Part shown: piece by piece, positions 55,114 through 63,617 of the stretch
Layout: each line of letters begins with the position of its first letter
Numbering within the stretch: the first letter of the stretch is position 1
DNA from: Streptomyces zagrosensis
GTDB lineage: Bacteria; Actinomycetota; Actinomycetes; Streptomycetales; Streptomycetaceae
Reading direction: 5' to 3'
DNA length: 64,000 nt
NCBI RefSeq assembly: GCF_014203645.1
Contig: NZ_JACHJL010000002.1
Span: 310,001-374,000 of the forward strand
Program-made: the position numbers and the translations under genes
Notes under the pieces: model-generated
Told to the model about the DNA's origin: nothing
Seen by the model: the letters and a program-made list of their open reading frames with translations, nothing else
The model's database searches: none

Positions 55114-56069
55114 CCTGCGGGCTGCTCCGGTTCGCCCGTCATGCCGGGCCCCTCGGGTCCACCCGCTCCGGGGACCACGGGCCCGGGATGCTCGGTTCGG
55201 GCCGTCTTCGCCCCGGCCGCCGGTTCCGGCCCAGCCTCCTCGGCCCAGCGCATGGCCAGGGCCGCCGCCTTACGCGTCGCCTCCGCCACCGCGTCCGGAC
55301 CGCCATCAGCCGCGCGTGCCGCCGCGTAGCCGACGAGGAAAGTCGTCAGTGGGGCGGCAGGACGAGCCACCCCGTGGGCCGCGTCTCTGGCCAAGTTGAG
55401 AAGTGCCGTTGTATCGACGTCGAGGTCGATACCGAGTTCCGCTTTGACAGCGTCGATCCATTCATCAAGCACACGCCCATGCTCCCTGATTCGCGCACGG
55501 GCGGCGCCGACTGCGTCCCAGGTGTCGCAGTCGAACGCGGCGTCCGGGTGCCAGCGCAGCCCGTGCAGCCGCAGCTCGCTCGTCAGCAGCCGTAGCGGCA
55601 ACCCGGAGAAGGTGCCATGTTCGGCGAACAACAGGCCGAGTTCGCGACGCAGCGGCTCGGCCCGATACGCGGCGACAAGCGGTTGGTCGCGCCCCTCCGC
55701 ATCGATGAGCTGCGACCCTTCCCGATCGGGCGGAATCGCAAGTAGCGCCCGTACCGCAGCGCGCGACATAAACGGCAGGTCAGCGGAGAGCACCAGCACG
55801 CTATCGGCCCGCGTAAGCCGCACGCCGGCCTCAAGACCCGCCACCGGTCCGCCACCGGGCGGCTCTTCGCGCACCCAGTGAACGGGACGCACCGTGGGGC
55901 GGCGCGGGCCGACGACAACCGTGACCCGCGCGTCGGCGCACACGGCGAGCACCCGGTCGAGGAGCGAACGCCCGCCGACCCGGAGCGCGGGCTTGTCCGC
56001 TCCCCCGAGCCGCCGTGCTGCGCCCCCGGCCAGCACCACGGCGTCATACGTCACCCGTTCACCTGTCAT
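55110..56069 (-). CDS. mobA: Molybdenum cofactor guanylyltransferase-like protein with C-terminal extra domain (319 aa)
   Basis: VTYDAVVLAGGAARRLGGADKPALRVGGRSLLDRVL is the NTP-transferase motif of MobA, and LVLSADLPFMSR is the catalytic Asp motif. It would join GMP to molybdopterin to make the guanine-dinucleotide form of the cofactor. A second domain of about 100 residues (about 190-300: VLDEWIDAVKAELGIDLDVDTTALLNLARDAAHGVARPAAPLTTFLVGYAAARA) resembles the DUF6457 family often encoded next to mobA. The fusion and the operon with moeA support a molybdenum-cofactor role. ATG 56069 is chosen over a longer Gly/Arg-rich frame. Confidence 0.88.
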   Translation of the reverse strand: MTGERVTYDAVVLAGGAARRLGGADKPALRVGGRSLLDRVLAVCADARVTVVVGPRRPTVRPVHWVREEPPGGGPVAGLEAGVRLTRADSVLVLSADLPFMSRAAVRALLAIPPDREGSQLIDAEGRDQPLVAAYRAEPLRRELGLLFAEHGTFSGLPLRLLTSELRLHGLRWHPDAAFDCDTWDAVGAARARIREHGRVLDEWIDAVKAELGIDLDVDTTALLNLARDAAHGVARPAAPLTTFLVGYAAARAADGGPDAVAEATRKAAALAMRWAEEAGPEPAAGAKTARTEHPGPVVPGAGGPEGPGMTGEPEQPAG

Positions 56070-56158
56070 GCCCCGAGTATGGCCGCCGCCCCTCGCCCCA
56101 CCTCGGGTGGCGGCCCCGATCCCACGGCCTGCCACCACCAGGCCGTACGCACCAGCCC

Positions 56159-57883
56159 TTACACCGTGCGCAGCAGCACCGCCGGCTGCTCAACACAGTC
56201 GGCCACATGGCGCAGGAATCCGCCCGCGATCCCGCCGTCGCACACCCGGTGGTCAAAGGTGAGCGAGAGCTGTACGACACGGCGCACCGCCAACTCCCCG
56301 CCATGCACCCAGGGCTTGTTCACTATTCGCCCCACCCCAAGCATCGCTGCCTCGGGATGGTTGATGATCGGCGTGGAGCCGTCCACCCCGAACACGCCGT
56401 AGTTGTTCAGCGTGAAGGTTCCCCCCGTCAGCTCGGCCGGACTGAGTTTTCCCTCCCGCGCGCTGTCCGTGAGCCGTGCGAACTCCGCCGACAGACTCTC
56501 CGTGTCCCGCAGGTGTGCATCGCGTACGACGGGGACCATGAGGCCCCGGTCGGTCTGGGCGGCGAAGCCCAGATGCACGGCGGGGAGCCGGACGATCTCG
56601 CGTGCCTCGGTGTCCACCGTGGAGTTCAGTTCGGGGAAACGGGCGAGCGCAGCCGTGCAGATCCGGGCCAACACGGCGAGCAGAGAAATCTTGGGTCCGC
56701 CCGATGCGTCACCGGCCGCGTTCATCGCGGTGCGGGCCGCTAGCAGTTCGGTCGCATCGGCATCGACCCAGCATGTCGCCTCGGGGATCTCCCGCCGGCT
56801 GCGGGCCAGCTTCTCGGCCACCGCGCCGCGCACCCCGCGCAGCGGTATGCGCTCAGCGGGCTGGATGGCGCCGGTTTCGGCCACTCGCGCCAGGGCTCCC
56901 GTCGTCCCGGCCCGCTGCGCCGGTCCGGCCGTAGCTGCTGCCGTGGTGGTCGAGTGCGAGGCCCGCGCCACGTCATCACCTACGCCCGTGCCCGAGCGAG
57001 CGCCGGCGCCTTGGGCCCCGGCTGCGGCCTGATCCGCAATGGCGCGCTCGACGTCCGACCGCAGGATCAGTCCATCGGGCCCCGAACCCGTCACCTCCGT
57101 CAAATCACACCGGTGTTCTCTGGCCAACCGCCGCACCAGCGGCGATATCACCGGTACCGGACGCTGTGCTGCGCTCGCACCGGCGGCCGTCACCGTGTCG
57201 GCCGTCGGTACCGCCGACGCAGCCGCAGCCGCCGAGGCCGCCGAGGTTGCCGCGGATGTGGCAGCGAACGCGTCCGCCGCCGCAGCCGGGCGGCTACCGG
57301 CACCGGCCGAGCGCGCCTCGCCCATCGCGCCGGCTCCGTCTGGCGAGGAGGGCGGCGAGGGGGACGGCGAGGGAGGCGGCGTTGTCCCGGTCACGGGTCG
57401 TATCGTGCCCGCGGCGGTTTCAGCCGTGTGTGCCGCTCCGCGCGCAGAAGCGCCCACGGGGGCAGCCCGCAATCGTCGCCGGCGTGCCGCTGGCGCCCCC
57501 GTCCCGTAGCCGACCAGAACGTTCCCCGAACCCTCCGCACCTACCGCCGCATCGCTGCCCGCAGCGGTGCCACCAGCACCGCCGGGCCCGCCAGTACCGC
57601 CCGCTGACCGCCCGGACGATTGCGACAGCTCGGCCGATTCGCCCACCGCTACCGTCAAAAGCGCGGCGCCCACCGGCAGTTCCGCACCTTCCTCGCCGAA
57701 CCTCGCGGTCACCACGCCCCCGTACGGGCACGGCACCTCCACCACCGCCTTCGCGGTCTCAACCTCCACCACCAGCTGATCCACCACCACCACATCGCCA
57801 ACGGCCACCAGCCATCGCACGATCTCCGCCTCGGTCAACCCTTCCCCCAGGTCAGGGAGGGCAAATTCCCGTACCTCGGCCAT
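56159..57883 (-). CDS. bkdC: Branched-chain 2-oxoacid dehydrogenase E2, operon 2 (574 aa)
   Basis: Lipoyl domain (ALPDLGEGLTEAEIVRWLVAVGD ... VEVETAKAVVEVP, Lys45), a long Ser/Pro/Ala linker with an Ala-Ala repeat region, the subunit-binding domain (VRRLAREHRCDLTEVTGSGPDGLILRSDV) and catalytic domain ending LTFDHRVCDGGIAGGF with the active His. It is the acyl-transfer core of the second bkd complex. ATG 57883 overlaps the E1 beta stop by 1 nt (TGATG). The 574-aa length (against 517 for the operon 1 copy) reflects linker expansion. Confidence 0.92.
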   Translation of the reverse strand: MAEVREFALPDLGEGLTEAEIVRWLVAVGDVVVVDQLVVEVETAKAVVEVPCPYGGVVTARFGEEGAELPVGAALLTVAVGESAELSQSSGRSAGGTGGPGGAGGTAAGSDAAVGAEGSGNVLVGYGTGAPAARRRRLRAAPVGASARGAAHTAETAAGTIRPVTGTTPPPSPSPSPPSSPDGAGAMGEARSAGAGSRPAAAADAFAATSAATSAASAAAAASAVPTADTVTAAGASAAQRPVPVISPLVRRLAREHRCDLTEVTGSGPDGLILRSDVERAIADQAAAGAQGAGARSGTGVGDDVARASHSTTTAAATAGPAQRAGTTGALARVAETGAIQPAERIPLRGVRGAVAEKLARSRREIPEATCWVDADATELLAARTAMNAAGDASGGPKISLLAVLARICTAALARFPELNSTVDTEAREIVRLPAVHLGFAAQTDRGLMVPVVRDAHLRDTESLSAEFARLTDSAREGKLSPAELTGGTFTLNNYGVFGVDGSTPIINHPEAAMLGVGRIVNKPWVHGGELAVRRVVQLSLTFDHRVCDGGIAGGFLRHVADCVEQPAVLLRTV

Positions 57884-58965
57884 CAGTAGACACCTCCAGC
57901 CGCACGCTCGTCGTCCGCGCCCTGCTCCGATTGCGGCGTCCAGCCGGCTTCCCACTGGAGACGGGCGACCGCGTCCAACACCCGGTCCACGCCCGGCAGA
58001 TGGTGGCGTTCCAACATCGGCGGCGGATACGGAATGTCGAAGCCGGCAACCCGCAGCACCGGCGCCTCCAGATGGTGGAAGCAACGCTCGGTGACCCGCG
58101 CGGCGATCTCCCCACCGGGACCACCGAACCCGGTGGCCTCATGGACCACCACTGCCCGCCCAGTGCGGCGAACCGAGGCGCAGACCGTCTCATCGTCGAA
58201 GGGCACCAGCGAACGCAGATCGACGACCTCCAGGTCCCATCCCTCGGCCCGCGCCGCTTCGGCTGCCTCCAGACAGACCGGCACGGAGGGGCCGTACGTG
58301 ATCAGGGTGGCGCTGGTCCCCGTACGACGCACGACCGCCCGCCCGATCGGAGCCACTCGCTGCGGCTCATCCGGTGCCCAGTCAGCCTTCGACCAGTACA
58401 ACCGCTTCGGCTCCAAAAAGACGACCGGGTCATCGGAGGCGATGGACTCCCGCAACAACCCGTACGCGTCGGCGACCGTCGCCGGGGCAACGACATGCAG
58501 GCCCGGCGTCGCCATGTAGTACGCCTCGGACGAGTCGCTGTGGTGCTCGACGCCGCCGATGCCACCGCCGTACGGAACACGGATGGTCAGCGGCAGCGGC
58601 ACCGCGCCCCGGGTGCGGTTACGCATCCGGGAAACATGGCTGATCAACTGCTCGAAGGCGGGGTAGGCGAAGGCGTCGAATTGCATCTCCACGACCGGGC
58701 GCAACCCGTACATCGCCATGCCGACCGCCGCGCCCAGTATTCCGGCCTCGGCCAGCGGCGTGTCCGTACAACGGTCTTCGCCGAACTCCTTGGCCAGCCC
58801 GTCGGTGATGCGGAACACGCCGCCGAGAGCGCCGACGTCCTCACCCATCACGTGCACGGTCGGGTCCTCTGCCATGGCGTCGCGCAGGGCTCGGGTCAGC
58901 GCCTGCGCCATGCTCGCTGGCTTGCGACCGGTTGTGGGGGCGGTGGGGACGGCCGTGGTGGTCAT
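57883..58965 (-). CDS. bkdB: Branched-chain 2-oxoacid dehydrogenase E1 beta, operon 2 (360 aa)
   Basis: Residues VMGEDVGALGGVFRITDGLAKEFG and DTPLAEAGILGAAVGMAM form the thiamine-binding pyrimidine domain, and the transketolase C-domain ends VLRVAGFDIPYPPPMLERHHLPG. Pairs with E1 alpha (58962) to decarboxylate branched 2-oxoacids. ATG 58965 overlaps the E1 alpha stop (ATGA). The family's EPKRLYWSKADW loop differs from the operon 1 copy, so the two complexes may prefer different substrates. Confidence 0.93.
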   Translation of the reverse strand: MTTTAVPTAPTTGRKPASMAQALTRALRDAMAEDPTVHVMGEDVGALGGVFRITDGLAKEFGEDRCTDTPLAEAGILGAAVGMAMYGLRPVVEMQFDAFAYPAFEQLISHVSRMRNRTRGAVPLPLTIRVPYGGGIGGVEHHSDSSEAYYMATPGLHVVAPATVADAYGLLRESIASDDPVVFLEPKRLYWSKADWAPDEPQRVAPIGRAVVRRTGTSATLITYGPSVPVCLEAAEAARAEGWDLEVVDLRSLVPFDDETVCASVRRTGRAVVVHEATGFGGPGGEIAARVTERCFHHLEAPVLRVAGFDIPYPPPMLERHHLPGVDRVLDAVARLQWEAGWTPQSEQGADDERAAGGVY

Positions 58966-60101
58966 CGTTCCTCCTCCGCGTCGAGCTCAGCGTCGAGCTC
59001 GGCACGCAGTTGGGCCGCCTGCTCGCGCAGTTGGCTGGTCTTCTCGGCGTACACATGCGCAAACAGGTCCATCGGTTCGAGCGGCGCATCCTCGTTCATC
59101 CGCTCGCGAAGTCGGGCGGCCATCTGCTCGGCGGCCTCCCGTGCGTCTCGTATGACGTCGTCCGTCAGCAGACCGCGCGACCGCAGCTCGTGCTCAAGCA
59201 ACTCAATCGGGTCATGCGCACGCCACGCCTCCACCTCGGAGTCGGCGCGATAGCGGGTGGCGTCATCGGCATTGGTGTGCGCCTCTACGCGGTAGGTGAC
59301 GGCCTCGATCAGGGTCGGACCACCGCCCGTGCGCGCTCGTTCGACAGCCTCGGTGAGCACCTGGTGCATGGCGACGGCGTCGTTGCCGTCAACGAGTCGG
59401 CCCGGAATGCCGTACCCAACGCCCTTGTGCGCGAGGGAGGGCGCGGCGGTCTGCTTGGCGAGCGGCACGGAGATCGCAAAGCCGTTGTTCTGTATGAGGA
59501 AGACCACCGGGGACTGCCAGACCGCCGCGAAGTTCAGCGCCTCATGGAAATCGCCCTCACTCGTGCCGCCATCGCCGACCATGGCGAGCGCCACCACATC
59601 GTCGCCCCTCAGGCGCGCGGCGTGCGCCAACCCCACGGCGTGCGGCAACTGGGTGGCCAGCGGGGTGCACAGCGGCGCGACCCGGTATTGGGTGGGGTCG
59701 TAGCCGGTGTGCCAGTCGCCGCGCAACAGCGTCAGCGCCGACACCGGGTCAACGCCACGCGCGATGGCCGCCAGCGTGTCCCGATAGCTGGGGAAGAGCC
59801 AGTCCCGGTCCTCAAGGACGAGGCCCGCGGCGATCTCGCACGCCTCTTGCCCGGTTGACGAGGGATACACAGCCAACCTGCCCTGCCGCGTCAGCGCCGT
59901 GGCCTGTGTGTTGTATCGACGACCCCGCACGAGTTCGGCATAGAGCTTGAGCAACAGGTCCGGATCGGCGGCTGCCGCGGCATCGGTGCCAAGGAGGCGG
60001 TACGGCTCCGCTTCGGGGAGCAACGGTGCGGGGTCGGTGCGAGGCTGCCAGGCCGGGGGCGGGGTTGGCCGGTAGGCGCCGGGCTGCTCAAGGACCGTCA
60101 T
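58962..60101 (-). CDS. bkdA: Branched-chain 2-oxoacid dehydrogenase E1 alpha, operon 2 (379 aa)
   Basis: The thiamine diphosphate motif is MVGDGGTSEGDFHEALNFAAVWQSPVVFLIQNNGFAISVP, with VYPSSTGQEACEIAAG and YRVEAHTNADDATRYR. ATG 60101 is chosen because GAGGAGGT sits 8 nt upstream (an in-frame GTG at 60110 would be too close to it). First gene of operon 2, divergent from bkdR. A TetR-type palindrome lies 57 nt upstream. Confidence 0.93.
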   Translation of the reverse strand: MTVLEQPGAYRPTPPPAWQPRTDPAPLLPEAEPYRLLGTDAAAAADPDLLLKLYAELVRGRRYNTQATALTRQGRLAVYPSSTGQEACEIAAGLVLEDRDWLFPSYRDTLAAIARGVDPVSALTLLRGDWHTGYDPTQYRVAPLCTPLATQLPHAVGLAHAARLRGDDVVALAMVGDGGTSEGDFHEALNFAAVWQSPVVFLIQNNGFAISVPLAKQTAAPSLAHKGVGYGIPGRLVDGNDAVAMHQVLTEAVERARTGGGPTLIEAVTYRVEAHTNADDATRYRADSEVEAWRAHDPIELLEHELRSRGLLTDDVIRDAREAAEQMAARLRERMNEDAPLEPMDLFAHVYAEKTSQLREQAAQLRAELDAELDAEEER

Positions 60102-60157
60102 GTCGAGCACCTCCTCATGGGGCTGCGTCCGGGGACGCGATGCACCGCGCCTCCCCT

Positions 60158-60171
60158 ACCGATTGTTCGGT
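60158..60171. promoter_or_regulatory. ACCGA-TTGT-TCGGT site between bkdA and bkdR
   Basis: A perfect 5+4+5 inverted repeat, 13 of 14 bases identical to the site at 63551-63564 upstream of paaN. It sits 57 nt from bkdA and 102 nt from bkdR, where a repressor would block the bkd promoter. Confidence 0.6.
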
Positions 60172-60272
60172 CGTTCCGGCATTTTGGCTACAGGCGGGCT
60201 TAGCCTGTGGACAAACGGTTCTCCACACCTTGAGATAAGGGCAGTGCGTCCATACAGGGGAGGCGGGACGGT

Positions 60273-60761
60273 ATGCCGGCCGAACAGATGGTCAATCCGG
60301 GCGAGCGACCGCCCGCTCGGCCGCTCGACCCTATTGACCGCGACATCCTTCGCATGCTGCAAACAGACGGCCGCGCGTCCATACGGTCCGTGGCCGAGTA
60401 CGTACACATTTCGCGCGCCAACGCCTACGCCCGCATCAACCGGCTCATCGACGACGGCGTGATACGCGGCTTCAGCGCCCGCATCAACCAGGAACGGGCA
60501 GGCCAGGGGGCTTCCGCGTACATCACGCTCAAGATCGTGCAGAACTCCTGGCGTACGGTCCGGGAGAAGCTGGAGCAGTTGCCGGGGACCGCGCACATCG
60601 CCCTGGTCAGCGGCGATTTCGACGTCCTACTCCTGGTCCACACGGCCGACAACCGCGCCCTACGCGAGCTGGTCCTCACCCGCATCCAGTCCATACCGGA
60701 GGTTCTGAGTACCCGCACACTGCTGGTATTCGAGGAGACCGACCTCGATGCGGAGCCGTAA
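60273..60761 (+). CDS. bkdR: Lrp/AsnC-family regulator of bkd (162 aa)
   Basis: N-terminal HTH (PIDRDILRMLQTDGRASIRSVAEYVHISRANAYARINRLIDDGVIRGFSARINQE) and a C-terminal RAM/effector domain (ASAYITLKIVQNSWRTVREKLEQLPGTAHIALVSGDFDVLLLVHTADNRALRELVLTRIQSIPEVLSTRTLLVFEET). It fits the Lrp-type regulator encoded beside the second bkd operon in Streptomyces, and probably responds to branched-chain amino acids. ATG 60273 with GGGAGG about 12 nt before. It is divergently transcribed from bkdA. Confidence 0.9.
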   Translation: MPAEQMVNPGERPPARPLDPIDRDILRMLQTDGRASIRSVAEYVHISRANAYARINRLIDDGVIRGFSARINQERAGQGASAYITLKIVQNSWRTVREKLEQLPGTAHIALVSGDFDVLLLVHTADNRALRELVLTRIQSIPEVLSTRTLLVFEETDLDAEP

Positions 60762-61029
60762 CGGCGGCTGCCGGCTGGCTAGCTGCTGACGGCTGGCTGG
60801 CTGCTGGCTAGCGAGGACGCCAGCGGTGACCGAGGCCGGCGATCGATCGCCGAGCTGCGGCGTGATCACCACGTTGCGGCGGCGTGGACCCGCCATGCCG
60901 CGGCGCGATCGTGCGGCCCCGGTCGAGCCCAGTGCCCGGACCCATGCACTAGGCCCATGTGTCGAGCCCGTACAACTCATCCCGACGGCTGGGCCCAGCC
61001 CGGCAGCGGCCCCGCAGCCTGGTGGCTTC

Positions 61030-61049
61030 GCGGTCCCGCGAGACCGCGG
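61030..61049 (-). terminator. Hairpin downstream of the TetR gene
   Basis: CGCGGTC (61030-61036) pairs with GACCGCG (61043-61049), a 7-bp stem with a 6-nt loop, a few bases past the stop at 61053. Confidence 0.5.
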
Positions 61050-61052
61050 GCC

Positions 61053-61634
61053 CTACAACCGCAGGCCGGCGAACGCGGTGCGCACCACCGCGTCGGCCAC
61101 CTCGTCGCTGGTCGCCGCCCCGCCCTTGCCCGGCCGATACCACTCCACGAGAGAGTTGATCATCCCGAACAGCAGCCGAGTGGCCAGCCGCACATCCACA
61201 TCCGGGCGCAGATCGCCATCGGCCGCCGCCTGCTTGAGCAGCTCGGACACCGCGTGGTCGAACTCGCGCCGCCGCGCCATGGCCCACCGCTCGGAGTCGG
61301 TGTTGCCGCGCACCCGCAGCAGCAGCGTCACATACGGCAGCTCGGCCATCAGCACCTCGGCGGTGCGCCGGACCACGTATTGCAGCCGGTCGATCGCCGG
61401 GCCCTGGCAGGCTTCCGACTCCTGGAGAATGCCGAACAACCCGTCCAGCGCCCGGCTTATCGCCCGCCGCAGCAGCTCCTCTTTGCCCTTGACGTGGTGG
61501 TAGATCGAGGACTTGGAAATACCGGCAGCCTGCGAAAGGTGCTCCATGGAGGTGCCGTCGTAGCCGCGCTCGTTGAACACCTCAACGGCGACCGCGAGCA
61601 GCGATTCGGGCGTGTAGGTGTCGCGCTTGACCAT
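61053..61634 (-). CDS. TetR-family regulator (193 aa)
   Basis: The HTH is TSMEHLSQAAGISKSSIYHHVKGKEELLRRAI, followed by an all-helical ligand-binding domain typical of TetR regulators of the acyl-CoA type. It follows the 3-hydroxyacyl-CoA dehydrogenase gene after 8 nt, on the same strand, so it is probably co-transcribed with it. Given its position it is likely the repressor of the phenylacetate/beta-oxidation genes (PaaR-like), responding to an acyl-CoA ligand; the ACCGA-N4-TCGGT sites are candidate targets. Both inferences await testing. Confidence 0.85.
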   Translation of the reverse strand: MVKRDTYTPESLLAVAVEVFNERGYDGTSMEHLSQAAGISKSSIYHHVKGKEELLRRAISRALDGLFGILQESEACQGPAIDRLQYVVRRTAEVLMAELPYVTLLLRVRGNTDSERWAMARRREFDHAVSELLKQAAADGDLRPDVDVRLATRLLFGMINSLVEWYRPGKGGAATSDEVADAVVRTAFAGLRL

Positions 61635-61642
61635 GGACCTGA

Positions 61643-63445
61643 TTACAGCAGGTCCCGTCGCGCCGCCGCACGGCGGAGCAGCAACGTGGACGGAGCGTAA
61701 CGCCCGGTGGGGTAGGCGGTGTGTAGGTTACCGAGCACGCACAGAACCCAATCGGCACCCAGTTCACTGCCCCATTCCAGTGGGCCGCGCGGGTAGTTCA
61801 CCCCCCGTCGCATCGCCGTGTCGATGTCGTGCGCAGCAGCCACCTGGCGTCCAAGCGCGTCCACCGCGAAGTCCACCAGCATCGCCACCGTGCGGGCCAC
61901 GATCAGGCCCGGTATGTCGTCGATGACGCTGACCTTCTTGCCGAGCGCCTGAAAGAGTCCTACGGCAGCGTTGAGCGAGCTGGTGCGTGCGGTTTCGGAG
62001 GCGGCCAGGGCAATGCGGGTCGCGGTGCGGTAGTCCAGTGCCAGGTCGAAGCACACTGTCTCGGCAACTGGGTCGGCCGATGCAGGTGAGCCGGCGGTGA
62101 GGGAGAGTCGGGCCCCACCGGGGAGCTCGATGAAGCCCGCGCCGCCATCGGCCCAGCCCTGGAAGGTGACCTTGATGCCCGCGTCGGCTATGAGCTCGGG
62201 CAACACCGCCGCCGGCCCCAGGTCGCCGTGCACGATCACCGCTTCGGGCGCCTGCTGCGGTTCCGCGGTCCGCGGCTCGGGCCGGCCCGCCGACTGGCCG
62301 CCGCCTGCGCCGGCATCTTCGTACCCGAACCAGCCGCGCCCCGACTTACGGCCGTGCAGTCCGGACTCCACCAGACGTCGCTGAGCCAGGGATGGCGTGA
62401 ACTTGGGGTCCTGAAAGAAGGCTTCCCACACGGAGCGGGTGACGGCCTCGTTCACGTCCTGGCCGATCAGGTCCGTCAGCTCGAACGGGCCCATCCGGAA
62501 GCCGCCGGACTCCCGCAGCACCGCGTCGATGGTGGCGGGATCGGCAGCCTGCTCCTCATAGCAACGCAGTGCCTCGGCATAGAAAGGGCGAGCGATCCGG
62601 TTGACGATGAAACCAGGGGTGTCGGCGCAGCGCACGGGCGTCTTCCCCCACCCGGCCATGGTCGCGTACGCGAGGTCGGCGGCGGCCTCCTTGGTGGCGA
62701 ATCCACGGACCACCTCGACCAGCGGGAGCAGCGGGGCTGGATTGAAGAAGTGCAGGCCAAGGAGGCGGCCGGGGCGCTGGAGGGGGCCTGCGACGGCGGT
62801 GACCGAGAGCGAGGAGGTATTGGTGGCGAGCAGGCATTCAGCGGAGACGACCCGTTCGAGCTCGGTGAACAGCTCCTGCTTGGCCGGAAGTTGTTCCACG
62901 ATCGCCTCTATGACCAGGACGGCGTCGGCCAGTTCAGCAAGGTCATCGGCGGGCAGCAGCCTGGCGCGGGCCGCATCACGCCGGTCGGCCGCCAGCTTGC
63001 CCTTTTCGACCAGTCGATCAAGGCGGCCCCCGATGGCGTTAACGGCCTGTACTGCACGGCCCGGCAGCGCGTCGTACAGCCGCACCGGGTGCCCGGCGAG
63101 CAGCGCCACCTGTGCGATGCCCTGGCCCATCGTTCCGGTGCCGACGACGGCGACGGCCCGATGGCGCGCTATCCCCTGGCCATCCGCCGCGCCCGGCTTT
63201 TGCCTCGTGGCGGGCTCGTCGGTGGCTGCTGGTGCGGCTGTGGCGTCCGGCTTCGGGGAGTCGTCGGCCCGGCCGCCGGGGGCCGGGCCGGGGCCCCGAG
63301 CCGCCCCGGTGACCTGGCGGGCTTCGGCGCCGGCTCCGTTGTCAGGGCAGGACGCGGCAGATTCGGCGCTCCCGTCCCGGGTGGCGGCCTCGGCCGCGGA
63401 GTCGGTGGGGATGGTGTTGGCGACGGCTCCCGCTGCGGTGGTCAT
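61643..63445 (-). CDS. 3-hydroxyacyl-CoA dehydrogenase, PaaH-type (600 aa)
   Basis: VAVVGTGTMGQGIAQVALLAGHPVRLYD is the NAD-binding GxGxxG motif (about 102-107), with ANTSSLSVT and LLGLHFFNPAPLLPLVEVVRG (active-site region). The 3HCDH C-terminal domain occurs twice (DTPGFIVNRIARPFYAEALRCYEE and DIPGLIVARTVAMLVDFAVDAL), the long format of this family. It acts in phenylacetate or fatty-acid degradation. The first 95 residues are an Ala/Gly/Ser/Asp low-complexity head not normal for the family. ATG 63445 has GGGGAGG 9 nt upstream. It is divergent from paaN. Confidence 0.93.
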   Translation of the reverse strand: MTTAAGAVANTIPTDSAAEAATRDGSAESAASCPDNGAGAEARQVTGAARGPGPAPGGRADDSPKPDATAAPAATDEPATRQKPGAADGQGIARHRAVAVVGTGTMGQGIAQVALLAGHPVRLYDALPGRAVQAVNAIGGRLDRLVEKGKLAADRRDAARARLLPADDLAELADAVLVIEAIVEQLPAKQELFTELERVVSAECLLATNTSSLSVTAVAGPLQRPGRLLGLHFFNPAPLLPLVEVVRGFATKEAAADLAYATMAGWGKTPVRCADTPGFIVNRIARPFYAEALRCYEEQAADPATIDAVLRESGGFRMGPFELTDLIGQDVNEAVTRSVWEAFFQDPKFTPSLAQRRLVESGLHGRKSGRGWFGYEDAGAGGGQSAGRPEPRTAEPQQAPEAVIVHGDLGPAAVLPELIADAGIKVTFQGWADGGAGFIELPGGARLSLTAGSPASADPVAETVCFDLALDYRTATRIALAASETARTSSLNAAVGLFQALGKKVSVIDDIPGLIVARTVAMLVDFAVDALGRQVAAAHDIDTAMRRGVNYPRGPLEWGSELGADWVLCVLGNLHTAYPTGRYAPSTLLLRRAAARRDLL

Positions 63446-63550
63446 GCCGTTAATCCTCCCCGAAGATAGGTCCAGACGTTTTGTTATCCACAGGCTTGAT
63501 CCAGCCTCTTGCGATGTTTATCCACAGGTTCGCCGGGCCCTCTTGTCCCG

Positions 63551-63564
63551 ACCGATCGTTCGGT
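63551..63564. promoter_or_regulatory. ACCGA-TCGT-TCGGT site upstream of paaN
   Basis: A perfect 5+4+5 inverted repeat 54 nt before paaN ATG 63618 and 106 nt before the hydroxyacyl-CoA dehydrogenase start. It matches the bkdA/bkdR site in 13 of 14 bases. Confidence 0.65.
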
Positions 63565-63617
63565 TAATCTAGCTCTGTTCCCCCGTCCCGCCCAGCTCGA
63601 CGAGGAGTTGGTCCTCC

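Noticed and set aside
60762..61052. Small gene between bkdR and the TetR gene
   Set aside because: Only Pro/Arg-rich shadow frames and GGCTGGCTGCTG-type low complexity sequence, plus a terminator hairpin.
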